Origin: Ardenticatenaceae bacterium
GTDB lineage: Bacteria > Chloroflexota > Anaerolineae > Promineifilales > Promineifilaceae
Reading direction: 5' to 3'
DNA: 64,000 nt
Assembly (NCBI GenBank): GCA_020634435.1
Contig: JACKBS010000010.1
Span: forward strand, 372,001 to 436,000
Positions 8,069 through 16,930 of this stretch are shown here, piece by piece. A model generated the notes under the pieces. It was not told the origin of the DNA, ran no database searches, and saw nothing but the letters and a program-made list of their open reading frames with translations. The position numbers and the translations under genes are program-made. Position 1 is the stretch's first letter. Each line of letters opens with the position of its first letter.

Positions 8069-11000
8069 TTAGCGGCGAACTTCGTAGGTAATAAAGAGCG
8101 GTGTTGCGTAGAAGCCATCAAACTGTTGACGACTGCCGCCGGGGTATTGGCTCTGGATTGCGGCCAGCTCAACTTCACGCTGGGGCAAAAAAATAAAAAT
8201 CAGGTTGTTTGTGGGTGCTTCCGGTAGTGGTGCCTCCGGCGATTCTACGTTAAACAAGTTAGCACCAGCCTGGAAATCAGTCAATAGGAAAGGCAGCGTT
8301 GGAAAGTCAATAAACAGGACGGGCGGACCGTATAAGTAAGCTGTCCAATCGCCGTCTAGTTCATTAAGATGGTTGGCCAGCTCGTAAGCAACTTCGGTAT
8401 TGGTGTCGGCAAATTGGTTGTGGGTGGGGAAACGGCCGTAATAAAACCACAGGTCGTTCAAAGAAAAGAGCAGCACCAGTGCCAGTAGTACCAGCCCGGC
8501 TCGCGCCGTAGACGATTGCCAGCCACGCAAGGACAGCGACCATTGGCTGATATCCACTTCTTCGGTGGCTTCGCTGGGGTGGCGCAGCGCGGCCAGGATC
8601 AAGTTTCCCAGCGTGACCAGGGCAATGGCAACCAGGATGGCCAGGGCCGGAACGGCCGTTACCAGTCGGTGGCTCTGCGGGGACTCAATCACCAACGCGC
8701 CGCCGATGATCACGGTGACGAGCGGCCAGAGCAGCAGCAGCCGGTAGCGGTTCTGCCGCAGCCGGAAGAGGGCCAGGATAAAACCGAACACCAGCAGCAC
8801 CGCCGGGCCAAAGCTTAGCAGCGGCACCAGGGGGCGGTACGCGGGACTGTTGTCGGGGATGCCATTAAACGCTAATGCCGATCGCCAAAACTGCTGCCAG
8901 AAAACGGCCGTTTGTGACGTCCCGGTACGCGCGGCTTCATCCGCCAGCCAGTTGGTTTGGCCAGGCAAAATGCCCAAAATGTTGGCCCGTTCGGTCCAGA
9001 TGACGGGATTGTTGTTATAAAAAAGCAGCATTGGCAGGGCCACGACCAGGGCCATGCCTGCGGCGGCCAAAAGGCGCCAACCTTGTTGGCGGACCGTTTT
9101 CCAATCGAGCAGCAGCGTTAGCCCGAGCCAGGCGGCCAAAATAATGGGCAGCACGCGTGAACTGGTAAAGGCATAGGCGTTTAGCCCGGTAAAGACCCCG
9201 GCGATGAGCCAAAGGATGCGCTGGCGGGGGGCAGTGGACGGCCGTTGCCAGGCCACGCCAATGGTTCCCAGGGCCAGCAGCACCAGCAGCCCATCCCAAA
9301 TGTTGGTCATGCCCAATCGGCTGTAGTGGAGATGCAGATGGAATCCCAGCAGCAAAACGGCTGCCAGCAGTCCGGTGAATTTACCAAACAGCCGCCGACC
9401 AAAAAGATAGACGGCCGTTACCGTAGCCGCGCCAACAAATGGGGACAAAATACGCACCCCCAGCACCGTTGGGCCAAAAATGCGAATGGGGATCGCCATG
9501 AGGTAGATCAGCAGCGTGGGATTGGTCAGCCAGGCGGTGCCAAACGGGTTGCGCAGCTGGCTATCAATGACTTGCACAGCGTTAAGCCCCAGGCTGGCCT
9601 CAATGCCGTTGAGCATGAACGGGTTGTGGCTCAGGTTCACCAATCTAACAACCAGCGCTGCCAGAAAGATGGCAACGGCAGTTCCTACTGTCGTTTTAGA
9701 AATTTTGAGTAAGCCTAGTTTCTGCGTGCCGTCCAGCCAGGCATAAAAACTTACGCCAATGGCCACAAACCAAAGCAGCAGCGCCACAGTCGGCCGTTCG
9801 CTGCCAGGGGTGCTGGCAGCCCGGTAAGCAAAAAGAGCCAAGAGTGGAGCCAATAAAAACAGCCAGCGCCGGGTTGGAATCTGGCCAAGGCTGGGCAGCT
9901 TCCAGGTTCGCATTCGCGCTGGGTTTATAGATCGACTGCGCCACAGCAGAACAAGAAGCGCCACGGCGCTGTACAAGAACCAGCGCCGTCCGCTGCTTAT
10001 GTTGGGTGGATCGCTGGTTAGCGCCAGCTGGCCCAACATGGCGGCCAACAGGCTGAGTATACCCAGCAGCACGCTAAACCAGTTGGGTCCAGTTTGGGTT
10101 GGCGTTGGGGGTTCTTCGGTTTCAACAGCTGTGAAGCGCGGTATGATAAGCTCTTCTTCGCTGTCTGGCTCAGGTTCAGGCTCCGGCTCTGGGGCGATGG
10201 GGTGGTGGCTGGCAACGGCCGTTTCCAATTCCTCAATGGTAAACGGCCTGGCAGGTGGTATCTGCACCGGGATTGGCCCATTGGCTCGTTTGCGGGCAAC
10301 GATAAGTAGATAGGTGCCATCTTCGGGGAATGGTTCGTTGTAAAACGGCCGTAACCACTTCTCCACGCGTTGCAGACTGCTGCGCCAGGGAGCCACAAGC
10401 CAGTGCCCCGTCAGCGCATGCATGATGGCCGAAGGCAGCCCTTGCACATGGCCCCACTCTAGTGCGTGCAGCGCTTCTTTGGAAAAATAATATTGCCACC
10501 GTTCGATGCCAAAGCCCGCCTGGGCTAGACGCTCGGCCCACACCTCTACGGAATCAGTGTGCGCGTGGCGGGAAATCTGGTTAAAAAAGCGCCGGTACGA
10601 TTCGGCCGCGCCGCCCAACCCTAACCGCTCTAAGAACGCGGCCCCGCCCAGGTAATTGGTAAAGTTGTGGCTGGGCATGGTGATGAGGAAACGACCGTTC
10701 ATCTGCAAAACGCGGTTTGTTTCGTTGAGCACGGGCTGGATGTCGGGGATGTGCTCCAGCACCGAGTTGCTGAAGGCGCTGGCAAAGTGGTCGTCGGCGA
10801 ATGGCAGCGTGTCGCCCATCGCTTGCAGTGCCAGGTCGTACATGCCGGAGTGCTGTGCTTTTTTTAGCGGATTCCACCACGGGTCGATGCCTGCATCCAG
10901 CTTGCGATCGAACACCATCTGGCTGAAATGTCCATCGCCGCAGCCCACGTCGAGCGTCGGGGCAGGCAAATCGACGGCAAAGTAAAACCGAGCTTCTACG

Positions 11001-11122
11001 GCGCGTAAAATGGCGCGGAAGGCGGGAATGGTCTTAAGCTGTCGCCACAGCAGGTCGTCTTGGGTGGTGGAGGCTATAAATTCGGGTTCGTTCACTTGTA
11101 ATATTTTGTCCACAGATGACAC
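8069..11122 (-). CDS. Methyltransferase fused to polytopic GT39-type glycosyltransferase
   Basis: One uninterrupted frame of about 1,017 codons encodes two enzymes. Residues 1-285 are a class I SAM-dependent methyltransferase: motif I 'TLDVGCGDGHFS', acidic motif 'AGIDPWW', and 'NSVLEHIPD' as in the Methyltransf_11 group. An acidic, Pro-rich linker follows (Glu/Pro repeats around residues 305-345). The rest is a membrane protein with about a dozen hydrophobic segments and a GT39/ArnT-like layout ('RLVNLSHNPFMLNGIEAS'), ending in a soluble tail. It probably works on lipid-linked or surface glycans with the adjacent GT4 and flippase genes. The start is uncertain: GTG 11122 falls in a repeat arm, GTG 11095 is an alternative, and neither has a clear RBS. 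Confidence 0.82.
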   Translation of the reverse strand: MSSVDKILQVNEPEFIASTTQDDLLWRQLKTIPAFRAILRAVEARFYFAVDLPAPTLDVGCGDGHFSQMVFDRKLDAGIDPWWNPLKKAQHSGMYDLALQAMGDTLPFADDHFASAFSNSVLEHIPDIQPVLNETNRVLQMNGRFLITMPSHNFTNYLGGAAFLERLGLGGAAESYRRFFNQISRHAHTDSVEVWAERLAQAGFGIERWQYYFSKEALHALEWGHVQGLPSAIMHALTGHWLVAPWRSSLQRVEKWLRPFYNEPFPEDGTYLLIVARKRANGPIPVQIPPARPFTIEELETAVASHHPIAPEPEPEPEPDSEEELIIPRFTAVETEEPPTPTQTGPNWFSVLLGILSLLAAMLGQLALTSDPPNISSGRRWFLYSAVALLVLLWRSRSINPARMRTWKLPSLGQIPTRRWLFLLAPLLALFAYRAASTPGSERPTVALLLWFVAIGVSFYAWLDGTQKLGLLKISKTTVGTAVAIFLAALVVRLVNLSHNPFMLNGIEASLGLNAVQVIDSQLRNPFGTAWLTNPTLLIYLMAIPIRIFGPTVLGVRILSPFVGAATVTAVYLFGRRLFGKFTGLLAAVLLLGFHLHLHYSRLGMTNIWDGLLVLLALGTIGVAWQRPSTAPRQRILWLIAGVFTGLNAYAFTSSRVLPIILAAWLGLTLLLDWKTVRQQGWRLLAAAGMALVVALPMLLFYNNNPVIWTERANILGILPGQTNWLADEAARTGTSQTAVFWQQFWRSALAFNGIPDNSPAYRPLVPLLSFGPAVLLVFGFILALFRLRQNRYRLLLLWPLVTVIIGGALVIESPQSHRLVTAVPALAILVAIALVTLGNLILAALRHPSEATEEVDISQWSLSLRGWQSSTARAGLVLLALVLLFSLNDLWFYYGRFPTHNQFADTNTEVAYELANHLNELDGDWTAYLYGPPVLFIDFPTLPFLLTDFQAGANLFNVESPEAPLPEAPTNNLIFIFLPQREVELAAIQSQYPGGSRQQFDGFYATPLFITYEVRR

Positions 11123-11170
11123 AGATTTCGCAGATTAAGGTTTCTATCTGTGCCATCTGCGAAATCTGTG
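11120..11170. repeat. Intergenic inverted repeat, 16-bp arms
   Basis: CACAGATTTCGCAGAT at 11120-11135 is repeated as its exact reverse complement at 11155-11170, with a 19-base loop. A related phrase, 'gcgcagatttcacagat', occurs at 3246-3262 after another gene, so this is probably one copy of a dispersed repeat family. The left arm touches the furthest possible start codon of the methyltransferase-glycosyltransferase gene, which complicates calling that start. Confidence 0.75.
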
Positions 11171-11180
11171 GATATTTTGA

Positions 11181-12407
11181 CTATTCACGGCCGTATTGAT
11201 CCCGCATGGCGCGCAGGCGGTCGTAGGCGGGCGGTTCGGCCGTTTTGCCGACCAATTTTCCTTGCTGCAACTTTTGGAAAAGCGCGACATACGCTTTGGC
11301 TGTTTCGTCGGGTGAGAATGTGCTGCCGATGAGATGGCTGTCGCGCTGGTACGCTTGTTTATGGCGCAAAATTTTGCAGATGGCCTCAGCAAGAGCGATA
11401 TGGTCGGAAACGGCCGTTACTTCCCCCATTCCCGTCATGGTCACCGGCTGGCGCACGCCAGGCAAGGCGCAAGCGGCTACCGGCACATCATTTTGCATTG
11501 CCTCGATTTGCACCAGGCCGAAGCTTTCTGTGCTGTTCAGGCTGGGCACACACAGGCAGTCCAGGCAATTGTAAAAGGCACTCAGCTCAGCGCCTTCAAT
11601 GTTGCCCAGCAAATGATAATGGTCTTTGTACTGCTCAAACAGCGGGGCTAGCCGCGCGGCATACGCCTCTTCGCCAATGATGTTTTGATACTGTCCAGCG
11701 TGCAAAACGCGCACGTTGGGGAATTCTTGCCGGACGATGGGTAGGGCCTTGAGCAAAACTTCTACGCCCTTTTCTGCTGCCAAGCGGCAAATGATGCCGA
11801 TAATTGGCTGGTCGCCCAGCTGGTGTTTTTCGCGAAATGCCTGCACGTCGGCTGAACTGTAATCGGGCAGTTCAACGGGCGGGGGAATGATGTGCAGCTT
11901 CTCGTCCAAAAACTGAGACAGGAACGGTGAATGGGTGCCGTAGTCGCGGGTGTAGGTCACCACGGCGTCGGACAGGCGTCCGGCCAGCTGGTTCATCGAG
12001 TTCACCACCTGATCAACCATGCGGTTAAAACGGCCGTTTGGCAGCTGCAAATCGCAGTGATACGTTAGCACAACCGGCTTGCCCAAAATACGGCCGCGCA
12101 TTGCCACGCCAGGGGCATCAAATTGCGGCAGATGGAGATGCAAAACATCGGCTTGTTGGGCCAGCTTCCAGGCCATCGGGCCAAAGCCGGGCATCAACAC
12201 ACCCTTGCTTACCCGCGCCGCCACCGGCATTCGCACGACCTTTACCCCTTCAATCACATCATACATGGGTAAATTGGGATCGTACTGGGAGGTTAAAACA
12301 GTCACTTCGTGCCCCTGGCGGGCCAGCGCCTTACTGAGGCGCTCTACGTAAATGGTCAATCCGCTGACCCAGGGACGATAGTAGGTTAAGACTTCAACAA
12401 TCTTCAT
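11181..12407 (-). CDS. Glycosyltransferase family 4 protein
   Basis: The 408-residue protein begins 'MKIVEVLTYYRPWVSGL', matching the N-terminal Rossmann half of GT-B enzymes, which contacts the acceptor. The C-terminal half has 'IGIICRLAAEKGVEVLLKA' and the EX7E motif in 'NSTESFGLVQIEAM', which in GT4 enzymes binds the nucleotide-sugar donor. It would transfer a sugar with retention of configuration onto a lipid or polysaccharide acceptor at the cytoplasmic face. Its neighbours are a methyltransferase-GT39 fusion downstream and a flippase-like membrane protein upstream, all on the minus strand, so a surface glycan or glycolipid pathway is likely. No clear RBS is seen before the ATG. Confidence 0.92.
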   Translation of the reverse strand: MKIVEVLTYYRPWVSGLTIYVERLSKALARQGHEVTVLTSQYDPNLPMYDVIEGVKVVRMPVAARVSKGVLMPGFGPMAWKLAQQADVLHLHLPQFDAPGVAMRGRILGKPVVLTYHCDLQLPNGRFNRMVDQVVNSMNQLAGRLSDAVVTYTRDYGTHSPFLSQFLDEKLHIIPPPVELPDYSSADVQAFREKHQLGDQPIIGIICRLAAEKGVEVLLKALPIVRQEFPNVRVLHAGQYQNIIGEEAYAARLAPLFEQYKDHYHLLGNIEGAELSAFYNCLDCLCVPSLNSTESFGLVQIEAMQNDVPVAACALPGVRQPVTMTGMGEVTAVSDHIALAEAICKILRHKQAYQRDSHLIGSTFSPDETAKAYVALFQKLQQGKLVGKTAEPPAYDRLRAMRDQYGRE

Positions 12408-12435
12408 AGATTAATCCACGGTGGGAAAGTTGTTC

Positions 12436-12481
12436 AGTGAAAAGTAAAAAGTGAAAAGTGGGAAGCTTTTTACTTTTCACT
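12436..12481. repeat. Hairpin of A/T-rich heptamer words at a stop codon
   Basis: A perfect 16-bp inverted repeat, AGTGAAAAGTAAAAAG at 12436-12451 and its complement at 12466-12481, has a 14-base loop. The right arm continues as degenerate 7-base words (ACTTTTC, ACTTTTC, ACTTGTC) into the last codons of the flippase-like gene and covers its stop. Similar words occur at 57186-57210. It could act as a transcript 3' structure, but the T-runs sit in the stem rather than after it. Confidence 0.75.
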
Positions 12482-13544
12482 TTTCACTTTTATCACTTGT
12501 CACTTCCCCTCTTACACGCTCTTCATCCGCTTCGCTCAGTTGGGAACGGCGCATGAAGCGTTGGGTTGTTTCGATAACGCTGCCAAAGGTCGCGCCGGTG
12601 CTAGCCAGGCCAATCAGCCCCAAGATGATCATGCTGATCAGGTTTAGGGCATGGTAGACCACCGCAAACCCGCCCGACGCGCCGTCTGATTGGCCCAGAG
12701 CAAGCATGGCGGCGGTGACGCCGATGTGAAATACACCAATTTGTCCCGGCGAGGATGGCAAAGCAATACTTAGGGCGGCGGCGCAGACCACAAAGCTGGC
12801 CCCCAGTAGTGAAACTTGGCCACCGACGGCGCGAATGCCCCATTGGTAGGCAAATAAAATTGGAATCCACACGACTATGCTAAGGCAAATGAGCACCAGG
12901 CTATCTTTTAATCGGGTGAGGCTGCCCAGACCATCGAGCAGTTCGTTCATACGGCCGATCCAGCGTTTGGTATCTAAAAAGGAGATGCGGTTGAGAACGG
13001 CCGTACCTAGTCGTGTGGCTAACTTGCGTTGGTTGGCGGCTACGATCAGTGTCCCAATGGCCACAACGGCCACAACGCCAGAGGCTTTCGCACCTTCCTG
13101 CATCCAATCAGGCAAGCTAACCACTTCTGCCAGTGTAAACGGTAGCAATGCGACGATAAACATCATGTCCAAAATGCGCTCCACCACCATCGTGGAAAGC
13201 CCACGGGCCAGGGTAATCGGCGGCACATTGCCAATGAGCACGGCGCGGGCCACATCGCCCAGGCGAAACGGCAGCACCATGTTAAACATGTAGCCAATGT
13301 TTTGAATGTGGAACGTGTTCGACCAGGAAATTTCGTTGGCCAGCATGTAGCGCCAGCGGATGGCGCGAATCATCATAAAAGCCAGAATGGCAAGTGCGCT
13401 TAGGCCAATGAGCGAAAGGTTGGCTTGCCGTAAGGAATCAACAATTTCTGCCGGGTCTATCAGCAATAGAATGAGAACAATTGAGAGTGCGCTGACGCCT
13501 ATGCCAATCCATAGCTGGCGTCGATTTTGACCAGAACTTTCCAT
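12477..13544 (-). CDS. Lysylphosphatidylglycerol synthase TM-domain/AglD-like flippase
   Basis: The 355-residue membrane protein has about eight hydrophobic segments and the signature layout of the LPG_synthase_TM (UPF0104) family: 'LSALAILAFMMIRAIRWRYML' at the start, 'RLGDVARAVLIG' in the middle, and 'ALPSSPGQIGVFHIG' near residue 265. Members are linked to transfer or flipping of lipid-linked substrates and often sit beside glycosyltransferases, as here. The last residues (EVTSDKSEK) are encoded by a repeat element that overlaps the stop, so the original C-terminus may have been altered. TATAAT on the minus strand (13554-13559) ends nine bases before the ATG, which has no RBS, suggesting a nearly leaderless transcript. 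Confidence 0.85.
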   Translation of the reverse strand: MESSGQNRRQLWIGIGVSALSIVLILLLIDPAEIVDSLRQANLSLIGLSALAILAFMMIRAIRWRYMLANEISWSNTFHIQNIGYMFNMVLPFRLGDVARAVLIGNVPPITLARGLSTMVVERILDMMFIVALLPFTLAEVVSLPDWMQEGAKASGVVAVVAIGTLIVAANQRKLATRLGTAVLNRISFLDTKRWIGRMNELLDGLGSLTRLKDSLVLICLSIVVWIPILFAYQWGIRAVGGQVSLLGASFVVCAAALSIALPSSPGQIGVFHIGVTAAMLALGQSDGASGGFAVVYHALNLISMIILGLIGLASTGATFGSVIETTQRFMRRSQLSEADEERVRGEVTSDKSEK

Positions 13545-13553
13545 AGTTGTGGG

Positions 13554-13559
13554 ATTATA
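13554..13559 (-). promoter_or_regulatory. -10 box close to start codon (short or no leader)
   Basis: The minus strand reads TATAAT with nine bases to the ATG of the flippase-like gene. With the usual 6-7 bases from -10 to +1, transcription would start almost at the start codon. No Shine-Dalgarno sequence is present. Confidence 0.55.
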
Positions 13560-13733
13560 GCAAGTTCGTTCCAGCTTCGCATAAAGGTGTCATAGCAAAT
13601 TGGTTAATCACAGCAGGACACTTAGGCTATGACGGCGGTTTTATTGTTGATTGGAGGAAACGGCCGTATCCTTTATGCAAAGTTTATTCCCGTTTATCGG
13701 CCTTGTAGTTCCGGTCGCCGAGGAGACCGCGTA

Positions 13734-14060
13734 ATGCGAACCCATATCATCCACATTCAAAAATGGGCATACCCCAATCCCCCCGCCGAAGAAGCCCTTT
13801 ATAAGCAGCTGGTTTCCGAAGGACTTGACCCCTATAAATGGATCAGCGAGCCTCGCGATATTTTTCCCGCGCATGACCACCCCTACGAAAAGGTGATTAT
13901 GGTTGTGGCTGGTTCCATCACCTTTGGTTTTCCCATTGAAGGGGAACCCACCACACTTTATCCCGGTGACCGCCTCGATCTGCCAGCCCGTGTCATGCAC
14001 AATGCTGTGGCAGGGCAACAAGGCGTCGTGTGTCTGGAAGCCCAACGTTCAGTACAATAG
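13734..14060 (+). CDS. Small cupin-domain protein
   Basis: The start at 13734 is supported by GAGGAG eight bases upstream; the frame is open to 13629 but the extra residues do not fit the fold. The product is 108 residues and essentially a single cupin barrel: 'IFPAHDHPYEKVIMVVAGSITF' contains the HxHx(n)E metal motif, and 'LYPGDRLDLPARVMHNAV' carries the second motif with its His. Single cupins of this size bind metals or small ligands and have varied roles, so no reaction can be assigned. It lies 36 bases upstream of an aldo/keto reductase on the same strand, probably in one transcript. Confidence 0.85.
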   Translation: MRTHIIHIQKWAYPNPPAEEALYKQLVSEGLDPYKWISEPRDIFPAHDHPYEKVIMVVAGSITFGFPIEGEPTTLYPGDRLDLPARVMHNAVAGQQGVVCLEAQRSVQ

Positions 14061-14096
14061 CTTCTTTCCGCAGTTGAATTAGGAAAGGAGTTACCA

Positions 14097-15077
14097 ATGG
14101 AATATGTTCGATTAGGCCAGACGGGCCTAAAGGTTTCGCGCATTTGCCTGGGGATGATGAGCTATGGCACTCCAGACTGGCGCGATTGGGTATTGGATGA
14201 GGCGGCCGCACGGCCGTTTATCCAGCGCGCGGTTGAGTTAGGCATCAACTTCTTTGACACGGCCGATATGTATTCGCTGGGTGTAAGCGAAGAAGTGACT
14301 GGCAAACTACTCAAAGAGTTTACCACCCGCGAAGAAGTTGTCCTGGCCACCAAAGTGTATTTCCCCATCGGCCGTGGCGTGAACGGCGGCGGGCTTTCTC
14401 GTAAGCATATCATGGAAGCCATCGACAATTCGCTGCGCCGCCTGGGCACGGATTACATGGACCTCTACCAAATTCATCGCTGGGACAACGACACCCCCAT
14501 CGAAGAAACGATGGAAGCGCTGCACGATGTAGTGAAAGCGGGCAAAGCGCTCTACATCGGTGCGTCTAGCATGTATGCCTGGCAGTTTGCCAAAGCTCAA
14601 TACACGGCCGATTTGCACGGCTGGACCCGCTTTTCAGCCATGCAAAACCATATGAACGCCGTCTACCGCGAGGAAGAGCGCGAAATGCTGCCCTTATGCC
14701 GCGATCAAGGGGTGGGGGTGATTCCCTGGAGTCCGTTGGCGCGTGGCTTTTTGGCAGGCAATCGCAAGCGTGATGAAAGTGATCCCACCACCAGAGCCAA
14801 AAGCGACGGTTTTGCCAAAGATATGTATTACCAGTCAGAAGATTTTGATGTGGTGGATGCGGTTGTGGCTATCGCCCAAGAAAAGGGCTTTTCTCCGGCC
14901 CAGATTGCCCTGGCATGGCTGCTGCACAAACCCGGCGTTACGGCACCAATCATTGGCGCAACAAAGATGTATCAGCTTGAAGAAGCCGTTAGCGCAGTAA
15001 ATATTTCGCTCAGCGACGAGGAAATCGCTCGAATCGAAGCGCCGTACGCCCCTCATCTCATCTTGGGACATCAATAA
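14097..15077 (+). CDS. Aldo/keto reductase
   Basis: The 326-residue protein has the standard AKR (beta/alpha)8 barrel signatures. The N-terminus 'VRLGQTGLKVSRICLGMMSYG' is typical. The catalytic tetrad can be placed at Asp and Tyr in 'FFDTADMYSLG', Lys in 'VLATKVYF', and His in 'DLYQIHRWD'. The C-terminal NADPH site is seen as 'TAPIIGATKMYQLEEA'. It reduces carbonyls with NAD(P)H, but the substrate is not predictable. The length and motifs match the YajO/Tas-like group. AGGAAAGGAG precedes the ATG at a good distance, and a strong terminator follows the stop. The cupin gene upstream is probably co-transcribed. Confidence 0.93.
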   Translation: MEYVRLGQTGLKVSRICLGMMSYGTPDWRDWVLDEAAARPFIQRAVELGINFFDTADMYSLGVSEEVTGKLLKEFTTREEVVLATKVYFPIGRGVNGGGLSRKHIMEAIDNSLRRLGTDYMDLYQIHRWDNDTPIEETMEALHDVVKAGKALYIGASSMYAWQFAKAQYTADLHGWTRFSAMQNHMNAVYREEEREMLPLCRDQGVGVIPWSPLARGFLAGNRKRDESDPTTRAKSDGFAKDMYYQSEDFDVVDAVVAIAQEKGFSPAQIALAWLLHKPGVTAPIIGATKMYQLEEAVSAVNISLSDEEIARIEAPYAPHLILGHQ

Positions 15078-15090
15078 TTTCTTTAGAAAC

Positions 15091-15118
15091 AAAAAGGACG
15101 CCCGCAAGCGTCCTTTTT
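15091..15118. terminator. Bidirectional intrinsic terminator
   Basis: AAAAAGGACGC at 15091-15101 pairs with GCGTCCTTTTT at 15108-15118 across a 6-base loop. Each strand ends the stem in five T. It can terminate the aldo/keto reductase gene on the plus strand and RNase Y transcripts on the minus strand. Confidence 0.9.
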
Positions 15119-15122
15119 ACAT

Positions 15123-15243
15123 TAGAGTTGTTCCCAATAACAACTGTCATTCCCGCGCAGGCGGGAATCCAGTTGTTTTCAGGAGTGGATACCCGCATTC
15201 GCGGGTATGACAGGGTAGAAATTTTAATAAAGGAACAACTCTA
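15123..15243. mobile_element. MITE-like palindromic element with 12-bp terminal repeats
   Basis: TAGAGTTGTTCC at 15123-15134 is matched by its exact reverse complement at 15232-15243. Inside are CTGTCAT and ATGACAG in inverted order, and two smaller hairpins: 'TCCCGCGCAGGCGGGA' and 'ACCCGCATTCGCGGGT'. The 121-base unit has no coding potential, which fits a non-autonomous palindromic element. I see no clear target-site duplication. Its core resembles the repeat at 48396-48453. Confidence 0.6.
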
Positions 15244-15297
15244 TTTACTATTCTTCTATCATGTGGTGCCTGCGAAGCGGGTATAAAACCTTTAGAG

Positions 15298-16827
15298 TTA
15301 CTTGGCAAAGCCCACCGCGCGGGTTTCGCGAATGACCGTTACCTGAATCTGGCCAGGATACTGCATGCTTTCTTCAATGGTCTTGGCGATGTTTTTAGAG
15401 AGGCGCATGGCTTCCAGATCATCAATTTTGTCTGGCTTCACCAGGATGCGAATTTCGCGACCGGCCTGCAAGGCATACGCACTTTCAACACCAGCAAAGG
15501 TAGTGGCAATTTCTTCCAGGGTGCGGACGCGCTTGATGTAATTCTCCAGGCTTTCGCGCCGGGCACCGGGCCGCGCCCCAGAAATGGCGTCAGCCGCCTC
15601 AACAATGATCGCTTCGACGCTTTCCGGCTCCACTTCGTGGTGGTGAGCAGCAATCGCGTTAACGACGATGGGTGGGACTTTGAACCGCTTGGCAAATTCA
15701 GCGCCGAGCATGGCGTGTGTGCCTTCCTGGTCGTGGTCCATCGCTTTGCCAAGGTCGTGCAGCAGGGCACCCATCTTCGCCACTTCGATATTGGCGTTGA
15801 GTTCAGCTGCTAAAACGGCCGCTATTTTCGAAGCCTCTACCGAATGGTAAAGCTGGTTTTGGCCAAAGGAAGTGCGGTACTTCAGACGCCCCAGCATCTT
15901 AATGATTTGCGGATGCAGGCCATGCACATTGGCCTCGTAGGCGGCTTGTTCGCCAGCCTCTTTCATGTCTTGTTCCACTTCGGCGCGGGAATCTTTGATG
16001 AGCTTCTCGATGCGGGCCGGGTGGATACGGCCGTCGGTAATCAACTTCTCCAAAGCACGCCGAGCCGCTTCACGCCGCACCGGGTCAAAGCTGGAAACGG
16101 ACACGGCTTCTGGCGTATCGTCTACTACAATGTCTACCCCAGCAGCATGTTCGAAGGCGCGAATATTACGGCCGTTTCGCCCAATGATCCGCCCCTTCAT
16201 TTCCTCGCTAGGCAGATTCACCACGGAGACCGTTTGCTCAGCAACCTGGTCGCTGGCAATACGCTGAATGGCCATGACGACCAGTTCTCGTGCTTTTTGG
16301 TTCGCGTTTTCCTTGGCCTCATCTTCAATTTCCCGCATGATGCGGGCCATGTCTTGGCGGGCCTCTTTTTCCACATCGTCCAGCAGTAGCTGTTTGGCTT
16401 CATCGCTGGTAAGCGCGGCAATCTGTTCTAGCTGCTGGCGGCGCTCCAGTTCGATGGTCTCCAAGCGGTTTTGCCGTTTGTCTAACCGGCTTTGCCGCTT
16501 GTTCAGTACCGCTTCACGATGCTCCAGTTTCTTGATTTGTTTATCTACGTTCTCATTGCGACGGTCTACACGTTCTTCGGCGCGGGCCACATCTTGATAC
16601 CTGCGTTCAATCGTTTTTTCCGCTTCTAGCCGAATTTGTTGCGCTTCTTGCCGGGAAATCTCTAATATTTCTACAGTTTCTTTTTCTGTCAGGGCGCGGC
16701 GCTCTTCTAGTTCTCGCTCAACGGCCGTTACTTTCTGATCGATTTGCGGCCGTATCAGAAAATATACCGCAGCAGCACCGATTAAGAGGCCGATGACTGC
16801 GCCCAGCACTATGTTGATTGCTGGCAT
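15298..16827 (-). CDS. rny: Ribonuclease Y
   Basis: The 509-residue protein has the full RNase Y layout. An N-terminal membrane anchor (residues 4-25) is followed by a long charged coiled coil (about 30-195), a KH domain with GxxG as 'IIGRNGRNI' near 215-221, and an HD domain with the metal-binding His-Asp at 357-358 in 'LLHDLGKAMDH'. RNase Y starts mRNA decay by endonucleolytic cuts at the membrane in bacteria that lack or complement RNase E. AAAGGAG lies upstream of the ATG. It follows recX and recA on the same strand, a neighbourhood also found in other bacteria that carry rny. Confidence 0.97.
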   Translation of the reverse strand: MPAINIVLGAVIGLLIGAAAVYFLIRPQIDQKVTAVERELEERRALTEKETVEILEISRQEAQQIRLEAEKTIERRYQDVARAEERVDRRNENVDKQIKKLEHREAVLNKRQSRLDKRQNRLETIELERRQQLEQIAALTSDEAKQLLLDDVEKEARQDMARIMREIEDEAKENANQKARELVVMAIQRIASDQVAEQTVSVVNLPSEEMKGRIIGRNGRNIRAFEHAAGVDIVVDDTPEAVSVSSFDPVRREAARRALEKLITDGRIHPARIEKLIKDSRAEVEQDMKEAGEQAAYEANVHGLHPQIIKMLGRLKYRTSFGQNQLYHSVEASKIAAVLAAELNANIEVAKMGALLHDLGKAMDHDQEGTHAMLGAEFAKRFKVPPIVVNAIAAHHHEVEPESVEAIIVEAADAISGARPGARRESLENYIKRVRTLEEIATTFAGVESAYALQAGREIRILVKPDKIDDLEAMRLSKNIAKTIEESMQYPGQIQVTVIRETRAVGFAK

Positions 16828-16930
16828 AGTTGTTCTCCTTTTTATGTGCAGGTGAGGGTGGGTTTTTGTTTAATTTATTTACGAACACCCGCACAACGAA
16901 AGCCAACCTGTTTTGCAAATAGCAGGCTTT

